Source of the DNA: Angelakisella sp.
GTDB lineage: Bacteria > Bacillota > Clostridia > Oscillospirales > Ruminococcaceae
Assembly (NCBI GenBank): GCA_022795575.1
Contig: JAAWGY010000075.1
Coordinates: 1-9,454, forward strand
Length of the DNA stretch: 9,454 bases
Reading direction: 5' to 3'
In this document: piece after piece, positions 1 through 5,739 of the stretch
Position numbering within the stretch: position 1 is the stretch's first letter
Layout: each line of letters opens with the position of its first letter
The notes under the pieces: model-generated
Told to the model about the DNA's origin: nothing
Databases searched by the model: none
Seen by the model: only the letters and a program-made list of their open reading frames with translations
Made by a program: the position numbers and the translations under genes

Positions 1-17
1 GCGGCTCTTAGGCCGTG

Positions 18-79
18 CCTCCCCTGAAAGGGGAGGTGTCGCCCGCAGGCGACGGAGAGGTCGGCCCCCGCAGGGGCCG
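18..79. repeat. Hairpin-rich intergenic repeat (three consecutive stem-loops)
   Basis: Three perfect stem-loops follow one another closely. An 8-bp stem CCTCCCCT/AGGGGAGG (18-25 with 29-36) has loop GAA. A 6-bp stem GTCGCC/GGCGAC (38-43 with 48-53) has loop CGCA. A 7-bp stem CGGCCCC/GGGGCCG (62-68 with 73-79) also has loop CGCA. No open reading frame of credible composition covers it. From memory, similar short GC-rich hairpin strings are dispersed between genes in Oscillospiraceae genomes, but I cannot verify the copy number here. It may continue left of the window. Bases 80-132 show nothing I can interpret. Confidence 0.6.
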
Positions 80-158
80 CTCCCCGGCTCCCCCACAGTA
101 CACCTATCAACGAACAGCACCTCGGCCCCAGCCCTGCCGTTCTTACAGTCGCCCCGGA

Positions 159-256
159 GCCTTTCGCTCCCTGCGGGGAGCGCCCAGGGCTCTGCCCTGG
201 ACCCGCAAGCCTTTGAAAAGGCTTGACCGAAACTTTTAGCGCCCTGCGGGCCTTTG
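159..256 (+). repeat. Dispersed intergenic repeat, left copy (inverted partner at 9338-9435)
   Basis: These 98 bases recur as the reverse complement at 9338-9435 with a single difference (position 246, G here against T in the other copy). The unit folds into four consecutive stem-loops: CGCTCCC/GGGAGCG (165-182), CCAGGGC/GCCCTGG (184-200), AAGCCTT/AAGGCTT (207-224) and GCCC/GGGC (about 241-250). The one mismatch lies in the loop of the fourth hairpin. Weaker similarity extends to both sides, from about 133 to about 290, and ends near a shared CCCCGAAA. A further small hairpin, GCTGC/GCAGC, lies at 265-277. The copy ends 67 bases before the start codon of the cyclo-ligase gene. No convincing promoter was seen in or after it. 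It could be a REP-like or MITE-like element, or a structured leader or terminator. Confidence 0.85.
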
Positions 257-323
257 ACGGACAGGCTGCTTCGCAGCGCCATTCCCCGAAAGCCATCCGA
301 TACCACCAGAAAGGAGCGTAACC

Positions 324-932
324 ATGGGCATCACCCAAGACAAAGCTGCTTTGCGCCGGGTGCTCCGGGGCCAAACCCTTCCCCCCCACCGCCGCCAACA
401 GGCCAGCGCCGCCATCTGCGCCAGCCTCCTCGCCCTGCCGGAGCTCGCCAACGCCCCCGTGGTCTTCGCCTTCGTCCCCTCCCCCCGGGAACCGGACATC
501 ACCCCCGCCCTCCGCTCCCTGCTGGCCAACGGCCACACCCTGGCCCTCCCCCGCTGCACCGCCCCGGGGATCATGGAGGCCCGGCAGGTGGATTCCCTGG
601 ATAACCTCTCCCCCGGCAGCTACGGCATCCCGGAGCCGGGACCGGACCGTCCCCTTATCCCCTGGGGAATGCTCTCCGCCGCCATCATCCCCTGCGTCGC
701 CGCCGACCGGGCAGGGGGCAGACTGGGCCACGGAGGCGGCTACTACGACCGCTTCCTTCTTTGGGCGCCGCCGGATATGGCCGCCCTCATGGTCTGCTAC
801 GCCCACCAGCTGGTGGAACAGGTCCCCGCCGAAGCCCACGATATCCCTGTCCCCCTGGTCATCACCCAGGAGGGCGTCTGGCGCAACGGCAAGCCGGAAG
901 GGAGGCTGCGCAGATGGACCCCCGCGGAATGA
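324..932 (+). CDS. yqgN: 5-formyltetrahydrofolate cyclo-ligase (MTHFS family)
   Basis: The 202-residue product is predicted to convert 5-formyl-tetrahydrofolate to 5,10-methenyl-tetrahydrofolate with ATP in the cytoplasm, returning this storage or inhibitory folate to the one-carbon pool. The family's nucleotide/substrate signature is clear at residues 131-144 (GGRLGHGGGYYDRF). EPDI (56-59), the GIPEP turn (101-105) and the C-terminal HDIPVPLVIT stretch (172-181) are also family features. The length matches the usual 180-210 residues. The start is set by AAGGAG at 311-316, seven bases before the ATG. It opens a plus-strand operon: its last 19 bases overlap the next gene. The upstream region is repeat-derived, and I see no clear promoter there. 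The symbol follows the B. subtilis orthologue name. Confidence 0.93.
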   Translation: MGITQDKAALRRVLRGQTLPPHRRQQASAAICASLLALPELANAPVVFAFVPSPREPDITPALRSLLANGHTLALPRCTAPGIMEARQVDSLDNLSPGSYGIPEPGPDRPLIPWGMLSAAIIPCVAADRAGGRLGHGGGYYDRFLLWAPPDMAALMVCYAHQLVEQVPAEAHDIPVPLVITQEGVWRNGKPEGRLRRWTPAE

Positions 933-1492
933 GCCGGGAGCAGCGCCTGCGGGAAGCCCGCCGGAAGGACCCGGGCATCCACCGGATGGAGGCGGAGCTC
1001 CTCCGCCAAACCGGCATCCCCCGGGAGCGGTTCCACCGGGTGCGTTGGGACCGGTGGGAGGATATCTATCGCCAAATCACCGCCCGCTTTGCCGACAAAA
1101 CCCGCTCCCATAAAAACGGCCTCCACTGGGCCAACACCAACGGCTACAGCCCCTGGGCCATGGAGCGCCTTTTGGGCTGCTACCAGGCGGGCGGCAACCC
1201 CTGGTACCTGCGCCTGCCGGAGATCCTGCCGGAGGAATCCGGTATGGTCTGGCTGCTGCTGGACCTGGGCGGGGACTGGCACAGCGGCGAGCATTTCTAT
1301 CTTTTTGAGGGCTACGTGCCAGAGCTGACGGTGGTCCTCCGGCTCCTGGACCAGACCGCCTTTTTGGGGTGGGGGTACCCGGACTACTACCTCGTCTCCA
1401 AGAAGCTCCGCTGGATCATCGGCTTTAACCACCACAACATGGTTTCCCTCGCCGGGGAGGGGCCGTGCCTCCGGCCCTTCGGGGAAAATTAA
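914..1492 (+). CDS. Uncharacterised 192-residue protein, translationally coupled to the cyclo-ligase gene
   Basis: I do not recognise this protein with certainty. The preferred start (ATG 914) is preceded by GGGAGG at 900-905, eight bases upstream, and lies inside the end of the cyclo-ligase gene. A second in-frame ATG at 929 forms an ATGA overlap with that gene's stop; either start gives tight coupling. The product is soluble-looking, with no signal peptide or membrane span. It has a basic, charged N-terminus (residues 1-65) and an aromatic-rich middle (HWANTNGYSPW, 71-81; WYLRLPEILPEE, 97-108). An acidic/aromatic core spans 112-135, and the end carries a YYLVSKKLRWIIGFNHHN segment (158-175). 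That last pattern (YxVSKK..W....NHH) reminds me of small uncharacterised families such as DUF6756, but this is recall only. No catalytic motif is evident. Confidence 0.8.
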   Translation: MDPRGMSREQRLREARRKDPGIHRMEAELLRQTGIPRERFHRVRWDRWEDIYRQITARFADKTRSHKNGLHWANTNGYSPWAMERLLGCYQAGGNPWYLRLPEILPEESGMVWLLLDLGGDWHSGEHFYLFEGYVPELTVVLRLLDQTAFLGWGYPDYYLVSKKLRWIIGFNHHNMVSLAGEGPCLRPFGEN

Positions 1493-1539
1493 CCCTGTCG
1501 CAGTCCACGTTTTGCGGCAGCAAAGGAGCGTGTGTTATC

Positions 1540-2232
1540 ATGTCCCATTCTGTCACCCTGCGGCCCATCGCCCACATCCGCAGCGATTTTCCGGAAAAGT
1601 TTGGCATCCCCCGGCAAAGCGGCCTGGTGGAAGGGCTGCGGGCGGAGATCGTCTTTACCCCGGAATACCGCACACCCCAGGCGCTCCGGGGCATCGAGGA
1701 GTTTTCCCACCTCTGGCTCATCTGGCAGTTTTCCGGGACAGCGCAGCGGGGATGGACCCCCACCGTCCGGCCTCCCCGCCTGGGGGGAAATGTCCGCAAG
1801 GGGGTGTTCGCCACCCGCTCCCCCTTCCGGCCCAACGGCCTGGGCCTCTCTTCGGTGGGGCTGGCGGAGGTGCGCCTCACCGGCCCGGAGGGCCCGGTGC
1901 TGGTGGTAACAGGGGCGGATCTGCTGGACGGCACCCCCATCTTCGACATCAAGCCCTACCTGCCCTATACCGATGCCCACCCCGACGCCTCGGGGGGCTT
2001 CGCCCTCCAGCAGCGGGATGGCGTCCTCCGGGTGGATTTCCCCCCGGAGCTGCTGGCCCAGGTGCCGCCCCAACGCCGGGAGGCCCTCCTGGGGGTGCTG
2101 GCCCAGGACCCCCGGCCGGGGTACCAGGACAGCCCGGACCGGCTTTACTGGCTGGCCTTTGGCGGCGTGGAGGCCGGCTTTACCGTGGCGGGGGACCTCC
2201 TGACGGTGCGGGAGCTGCGCCAAAAGGGATAG
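1540..2232 (+). CDS. trmO: tRNA (N6-threonylcarbamoyladenosine(37)-N6)-methyltransferase TrmO (TsaA/YaeB family)
   Basis: The 230-residue product is predicted to use S-adenosylmethionine to methylate the N6 of t6A at position 37 of ANN-decoding tRNAs, chiefly tRNA-Thr. The family signature FATRSPFRPNGLGLSS is at residues 90-105, and the DGTPIFDIKPYLPY motif is at 130-143. A DPRPGYQ segment (190-196) corresponds to the conserved DPRP element of the C-terminal domain. The length is normal for the family. I chose ATG 1540 because the conserved N-terminus (PIAHIRSDFPEKFGIPRQ) begins just after it and AAAGGAG lies at 1522-1528. A longer GTG start at 1465 would add 25 residues overlapping the previous gene and is unlikely. 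It is the third gene of the operon, 47 bases after its neighbour, and is followed by the hairpin at 2303-2340. Confidence 0.94.
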   Translation: MSHSVTLRPIAHIRSDFPEKFGIPRQSGLVEGLRAEIVFTPEYRTPQALRGIEEFSHLWLIWQFSGTAQRGWTPTVRPPRLGGNVRKGVFATRSPFRPNGLGLSSVGLAEVRLTGPEGPVLVVTGADLLDGTPIFDIKPYLPYTDAHPDASGGFALQQRDGVLRVDFPPELLAQVPPQRREALLGVLAQDPRPGYQDSPDRLYWLAFGGVEAGFTVAGDLLTVRELRQKG

Positions 2233-2302
2233 CATCCCCCGTGCCCCGGGCCCTCCCCGGACCGGCACAAGGACTGCCCGCCCCACTCCACCGCTGCACA
2301 GC

Positions 2303-2340
2303 AAAGCCCCGGTCCTCCCAAAGGGAAGGCCGGGGCCTTT
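2303..2340 (-). terminator. Hairpin terminator between trmO and rnpB (probably bidirectional)
   Basis: A 13-bp stem (2307-2319 with 2323-2335) carries one mismatch and one wobble pair and has a three-base loop. It is flanked by AAAG and CTTT, which extend the pairing. Only three T residues follow on either strand, so it is a weak intrinsic terminator. Its place, just after the convergent ends of trmO and the RNase P RNA gene, supports the call. Confidence 0.65.
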
Positions 2341-2344
2341 GTGA

Positions 2345-2698
2345 TGACCAGGTCTGTAAGCCGAGTTCTGTATTCGACAACAATCTATCTTGGCCCGGCG
2401 TCGCCGCCGGACTCCAGCCACCCAAGCGGGACCGGCGGGCCGCCGTTATGCCCCTAAAGGGTGTTGCTTCGGGTAGGGTTTGCATAGCCGCCCGGTCTCC
2501 CGGGCGCTGGTGAGCTCTTACCTCGCCTTTCCACCCTTGCCGGCCGGGGCCAAAGGCCCTGCCCGGCGGTATCTCTCTGTTGCACTTTCCCTGGAGTCGC
2601 CTCCGGCTGCCGTTAGCAGCTACCCTCGCCCTGTGAAGCTCGGACTTTCCTCAGACAGGGCCTTTCGGCCGTTGCCCGCTGTTGTCTGGCCTGCTCAC
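2345..2698 (-). ncRNA. rnpB: RNase P RNA, bacterial class A type
   Basis: This is the catalytic RNA of ribonuclease P, which cuts the 5' leader from precursor tRNAs. Read on the minus strand, it begins with a GGCCAGACAACAGC segment near 2695. The hallmark conserved region GAGGAAAGTCCGAGCTTC follows at 2652-2635. The RNA continues with a GGTAAGAGCTCACC segment (about 2524-2511) and closes with ACAGAACTCGGCTTACAGAC near 2371-2352, the usual 3' signature. Its length of about 354 bases and the helix order match the A-type plan expected in Clostridia rather than the B-type of Bacillus. The exact ends are estimated from partial pairing of GAGCAGGCC near the 5' end with GACCTGGTC near the 3' end. 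Open reading frames across this interval are spurious. The promoter appears to be at 2847-2876. Confidence 0.95.
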
Positions 2699-2714
2699 CC
2701 GGGGGACCCGCCGG

Positions 2715-2734
2715 GGGACAGCGGCTGCTGTCCC
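2715..2734 (-). other. Perfect hairpin in the leader of the RNase P RNA transcript
   Basis: An 8-bp perfect stem GGGACAGC/GCTGTCCC (2715-2722 with 2727-2734) has a four-base loop. It lies between the predicted rnpB promoter and the 5' end of the mature RNA. It could mark a processing site in a precursor; no U-run follows it, so it is not a normal terminator. Confidence 0.5.
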
Positions 2735-2846
2735 GGGGCCTCCCCCTCGCTTTTTCTGGCGGCAGACCCGCCGCTGCCAACCTGCCGCCGGTCCGCCTTT
2801 GTGCATATTGACAAGTTTTTTCTGCCGCCGAAAAATCTTGACAACC

Positions 2847-2876
2847 ATTATAGCACAAACTGCCGGGGAAACACAA
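2847..2876 (-). promoter_or_regulatory. Promoter reading toward rnpB (extended -10)
   Basis: On the minus strand a perfect -10 hexamer TATAAT (2852-2847) is preceded by TGC, giving an extended -10. A poor -35 TTGTGT lies 18 bases upstream (2876-2871). Transcription would start near 2840, about 140 bases before the apparent mature 5' end of the RNase P RNA, implying a processed leader. It is back to back with the gdhA promoter. Confidence 0.65.
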
Positions 2877-2893
2877 CTTTTTTTGGGAAAAAC

Positions 2894-2922
2894 TTGTAAT
2901 GACCGGGGCGGGGGGGTATAAT
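2894..2922 (+). promoter_or_regulatory. Promoter of gdhA (sigma-A type)
   Basis: TTGTAA (2894-2899) and TATAAT (2917-2922) are separated by exactly 17 bases, close to the vegetative consensus. The spacer ends in seven consecutive G residues (2910-2916), preceded by GGGGC. Transcription would begin near 2929, leaving a leader of about 87 bases before gdhA. Confidence 0.85.
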
Positions 2923-2969
2923 TATGGACAAAGAAAATGCGGTAACTTAGCCGTTCAAGCGGCTTTGCA

Positions 2970-2992
2970 GGCAGGGGAAGACCTTCCCTGCC
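2970..2992 (+). promoter_or_regulatory. Hairpin in the gdhA 5' untranslated region, just before the ribosome binding site
   Basis: GGCAGGGGAA pairs with TTCCCTGCC (2970-2979 with 2984-2992), with one bulged G and a four-base loop. A smaller GCCG/CGGC hairpin (2950-2963) precedes it. The stem ends nine bases before AGGAGG (3001-3006), which lies nine bases ahead of the gdhA start. No U-run follows, so a role in mRNA stability or translation is more likely than termination. Confidence 0.5.
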
Positions 2993-3015
2993 CAATCTGG
3001 AGGAGGTAGAGGAAA

Positions 3016-4368
3016 ATGGGATTCAAAAACAGCTACTTGCAGGGAGTTTACGACACCGTGCAGCGCCGCAACCCCGGGGAGCCGGAGTTTTTGCAGGCGG
3101 TGCGGGAGGTGCTGGAGTCCTTCGAGCCGGTGCTGGAAAAGCGCCCCCAGCTGGCGGATACCGGCATCATCGACCGCATTGTGGAGCCGGAGCGGTTTGT
3201 CACCTTCCGGGTATCCTGGGTGGACGACAGCGGCAAGGTCCAGGTAAACCGGGGCTACCGGGTGCAGTTTAACTCCGCCATCGGCCCCTACAAGGGCGGT
3301 CTGCGGCTCCATCCCTCGGTGAATTCCTCGGTCATCAAATTCCTGGGCTTCGAGCAGGTCTTTAAGAACAGCCTCACCGGCCTGCCCATGGGCGGGGCCA
3401 AGGGCGGCTCCGACTTTGACCCCAAGGGCAAGAGCGACGGGGAGATCATGCGCTTCTGCCAGAGCTTTATGACCGAGCTGTACCGCCACATCGGCCCGGA
3501 TACCGACGTTCCCGCCGGGGACATTGGGGTGGGGGCCCGGGAGATCGGCTACCTCTTTGGCCAGTACAAGCGCATTACCAACAGCTTTGTGGGGGTGCTT
3601 ACCGGCAAGGGCCTCACCTATGGCGGCAGCCTTGCCCGCACCGAGGCCACCGGCTTCGGCCTCTGCTACTTTACCAAGGAGATGCTGGCGGTGATGAAGC
3701 AGGACAGCCTTGCCGGCAAGACGGTGGTCATCTCCGGCTCCGGCAACGTGGCCATCTACGCCTGCCAAAAGGCCACCGAGATGGGGGCCAAGGTGGTGGC
3801 GATGTCCGATTCCAACGGCTACATCCACGATCCCGACGGCATCCAGCTAAAGGTGGTCAAGGAGATCAAGGAGGTCCGCCGGGGCCGCATTAAGGAGTAC
3901 GTGGACGCCGTCCCCACCGCCAGCTACACCGAGGGCTGCCGGGGCATTTGGGGCATCCCCTGCGACGTGGCCCTGCCCTGCGCCACCCAAAACGAGCTGG
4001 ATGGCGCCGATGCCGATAAGCTCATCGCAAACGGCGTCATCGCCGTGGCGGAGGGGGCCAATATGCCCAGCACCCCGGAAGCCATCGCCAAGTTCCGGCA
4101 GGCGGGGGTTCTCTTTGGGCCCGCCAAGGCGGCCAACGCCGGCGGCGTCGCCACCAGCGGCCTGGAGATGTGCCAGAATTCGATGCGCTACTCCTGGACC
4201 TTTGCGGAGGTGGACGAAAAGCTCCGGGACATCATGGTGGGCATCTTCCACAGCGCCTACAACGCCTCCCAGGAGTTTGGGGACGCGGGCAACCTGGTGC
4301 TGGGGGCCAACGTGGCCGGCTTCCTTAAGGTGGCCGACGCCATGAAGTGGCAGGGCGTGGCCTACTAA
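3016..4368 (+). CDS. gdhA: Glutamate dehydrogenase, hexameric type, probably NADP(H)-dependent
   Basis: The 450-residue cytoplasmic enzyme interconverts 2-oxoglutarate plus ammonium and glutamate. The N-terminal substrate domain shows PYKGGLRLHP (91-100, substrate lysine K93), K117 and GLPMGGAKGG (122-131, catalytic K129). It also carries PAGDIGVG (166-173, D169), the usual catalytic aspartate. The Rossmann domain has GSGNVA (241-246), followed by MSDSNG (263-268). An SDS-type end to the second strand, as in E. coli GdhA, suggests NADP(H) preference; this is inference. The NAGGVATSG loop (374-382) closes the active site. Length and motifs match the approximately 450-residue bacterial hexameric family. 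The start is supported by AGGAGG at 3001-3006. The gene has its own promoter at 2894-2922 and is followed by the aminotransferase gene after a structured spacer with no obvious terminator. Confidence 0.97.
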   Translation: MGFKNSYLQGVYDTVQRRNPGEPEFLQAVREVLESFEPVLEKRPQLADTGIIDRIVEPERFVTFRVSWVDDSGKVQVNRGYRVQFNSAIGPYKGGLRLHPSVNSSVIKFLGFEQVFKNSLTGLPMGGAKGGSDFDPKGKSDGEIMRFCQSFMTELYRHIGPDTDVPAGDIGVGAREIGYLFGQYKRITNSFVGVLTGKGLTYGGSLARTEATGFGLCYFTKEMLAVMKQDSLAGKTVVISGSGNVAIYACQKATEMGAKVVAMSDSNGYIHDPDGIQLKVVKEIKEVRRGRIKEYVDAVPTASYTEGCRGIWGIPCDVALPCATQNELDGADADKLIANGVIAVAEGANMPSTPEAIAKFRQAGVLFGPAKAANAGGVATSGLEMCQNSMRYSWTFAEVDEKLRDIMVGIFHSAYNASQEFGDAGNLVLGANVAGFLKVADAMKWQGVAY

Positions 4369-4372
4369 GAAG

Positions 4373-4520
4373 CTGTATTCATAACCGGATGATGCAGGCA
4401 GGACAAGGGATTTTCCCGCCCTGCAAGGCAAAAAATCTCGGAGCCCTTCGGGCACGTCTGCTTCGCAGAATACTTGCTGTATTGCAAGATTTTTTCCAGG
4501 CGCTAAGGCTGTATCCGCAG
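4373..4520 (+). other. Structured intergenic element between gdhA and ilvE (MITE-like remnant or mRNA leader)
   Basis: The 186-base spacer is densely self-complementary. AAAAAATCT (4430-4438) pairs with AGATTTTTT (4487-4495). Inside this outer stem lie three hairpins: GCCC/GGGC (4443-4453), TCTGC/GCAGA (4457-4469) and CTTGC/GCAAG (4474-4488, competing with the outer stem). A GCAGG/CCTGC stem (4394-4424) lies just outside. GCTGTATTC near the left end (from 4375) recurs as GCTGTATCC near the right end (from 4508). I see no promoter for ilvE here. The remaining bases to 4554 hold only the ribosome binding site. Whether this is a decayed mobile repeat or a functional leader cannot be told from one copy. 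Confidence 0.5.
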
Positions 4521-4554
4521 CCGGAGATAACAGACAGAGAGGACGGAGGACCCT

Positions 4555-5631
4555 ATGGAAATTCGAGTGGAGCTTACCCAGAACCCCAAGCCGAAGCCCG
4601 CCCCCGGCGAAAAGCTGGGCTTTGGCAGGATCTTTAGCGACCATATGTTTTTGATGAGCTACAAAACCGGCAAGGGCTGGTACGATCCCCGGGTGGTGCC
4701 CTATGGGGACCTTGCCCTTTCCCCCGCGGCCATGTGCCTCCACTACGGCCAAACCGTCTTTGAGGGGATGAAGGCCTACTACGACGGGGAGAAGGGGGCC
4801 ATCCGCCTCTTCCGCCCCGACGAGAACTTCGCCCGGCTCAACTGCTCCAACCGCCGGCTGGTCATCCCCCAAATTGACGAGGAGCTTTGCGTCCGGGGGG
4901 TGAAGAAGCTGGTGGAGGTAGATAAGGACTGGGTGCCCCGGCAGGAGGGGACCTCCCTTTACATCCGGCCCTTTATCATCGCCACCGACCCTGTTTTGGG
5001 GGTTCGTCCCGGGGACGAATACCTCTTTATCGTCATCACCTCCCCCTCCGGCGCCTACTACGAATCCGGCCTGGAGCCGGTCAAAATCTACGTGGAGGGC
5101 CAGTATGTGCGGGCGGTGCGGGGTGGCACCGGCATGGCCAAAACCGGCGGCAACTACGCCGCCTCCCTCATCGCCCAGGACGAGGCCCACAAGCAGCAGT
5201 ATTCCCAGGTGCTGTGGCTGGACGGGGTGGAGCAGAAGTACATCGAGGAGGTAGGGGCGATGAACGTCTTCTTCGTCCTGGATGGCGAGGTGGTAACGCC
5301 GGAGCTCCAGGGCTCCATCCTCTCCGGCATCACCCGCAAGTCCTCGGTGCAGCTGCTGAAGGACTGGGGCATCCGGGTCAGCGAGCGGCGGATCAGCATC
5401 GAGGAGCTGGACAAGGCCAACGACGAGGGCCGGGTGCTGGAGGCCTTTGGCACCGGCACCGCCGCCGTCATCAGCCCCATCGGGGAGCTGAAGTGGGGCG
5501 ACAAGCGGATGGTCTTTGGCGGCGGCAAAATCGGCCAGCTGACCCAGCGGCTCTACGACGCCCTTACCGGCATCCAGTACGGCAGGCTGCCCGATCCCCA
5601 CGGGTGGAGCGTGGTGGTCTGCGACGCCTGA
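4555..5631 (+). CDS. ilvE: Branched-chain amino acid aminotransferase
   Basis: The 358-residue PLP enzyme (fold type IV) is predicted to transfer amino groups between glutamate and the 2-oxo acids of leucine, isoleucine and valine in the cytoplasm. The active-site lysine is K196, in GGTGMAKTGGNYAASL (190-205). QVLWLDG (218-224) and EEVGAMN (231-237) follow, the latter supplying PLP and carboxylate contacts. SGITRKS (257-263) and FGTGTAAVISPIG (298-310) bind the cofactor phosphate. The length and the GGNY context match the longer, eukaryote-like BCAT subgroup rather than the approximately 300-residue IlvE of E. coli. GGAGG at 4545-4549, five bases before the ATG, fixes the start. It lies downstream of gdhA on the same strand and may share its transcript, which would couple glutamate supply to its use. 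Two hairpins follow the stop. Confidence 0.96.
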   Translation: MEIRVELTQNPKPKPAPGEKLGFGRIFSDHMFLMSYKTGKGWYDPRVVPYGDLALSPAAMCLHYGQTVFEGMKAYYDGEKGAIRLFRPDENFARLNCSNRRLVIPQIDEELCVRGVKKLVEVDKDWVPRQEGTSLYIRPFIIATDPVLGVRPGDEYLFIVITSPSGAYYESGLEPVKIYVEGQYVRAVRGGTGMAKTGGNYAASLIAQDEAHKQQYSQVLWLDGVEQKYIEEVGAMNVFFVLDGEVVTPELQGSILSGITRKSSVQLLKDWGIRVSERRISIEELDKANDEGRVLEAFGTGTAAVISPIGELKWGDKRMVFGGGKIGQLTQRLYDALTGIQYGRLPDPHGWSVVVCDA

Positions 5632-5656
5632 CGGCGGGAGCAGGACGGATAGAAAG

Positions 5657-5684
5657 CAAGGCGCCCCGGTTAAGGGGCGCCTTG
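5657..5684. terminator. Bidirectional terminator after ilvE
   Basis: A perfect 11-bp stem CAAGGCGCCCC/GGGGCGCCTTG (5657-5667 with 5674-5684) has a six-base loop. A T-rich TTCTATT follows on the plus strand, and TTTC follows shortly on the minus strand. It lies between convergent ilvE and gltX and fits termination of both. Confidence 0.85.
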
Positions 5685-5697
5685 TTCTATTGGTACC

Positions 5698-5728
5698 GCC
5701 GGCGCGGGAAAAACCTCCCCGCGCCGGC
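5698..5728. terminator. Second hairpin at the ilvE/gltX convergence, 12 bases after gltX
   Basis: A perfect 11-bp GC-only stem GCCGGCGCGGG/CCCGCGCCGGC (5698-5708 with 5718-5728) has a nine-base loop. It lies between the gltX stop and the other hairpin. No U-run follows on the minus strand, so it may protect mRNA 3' ends or act together with the neighbouring terminator. Confidence 0.6.
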
Positions 5729-5739
5729 CCTTGTTTCCC

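Noticed and set aside
797..1435. A 212-codon minus-strand frame opposite the uncharacterised gene.
   Set aside because: It is antisense to a gene with a good ribosome binding site and operon context and shows no recognisable domain.
1465..1539. Longer GTG start for trmO.
   Set aside because: The extra 25 residues overlap the previous gene and precede the conserved TrmO N-terminus; ATG 1540 has a ribosome binding site.
2808..2836. Plus-strand TTGACA with AAAAAT 17 bases downstream as a second gdhA promoter.
   Set aside because: The -35 is perfect but the -10 is poor, and a much better promoter lies closer to gdhA; it is more likely incidental.
2480..2899. Open frames on both strands across the rnpB region.
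   Set aside because: The conserved RNase P RNA signatures explain this sequence; the frames have no coding signature.
3847..5601. Minus-strand open frame of 584 codons opposite gdhA and ilvE.
   Set aside because: It is antisense to two clear enzymes, crosses their spacer, shows no known motif and is the kind of long frame that high GC content at third codon positions produces by chance.
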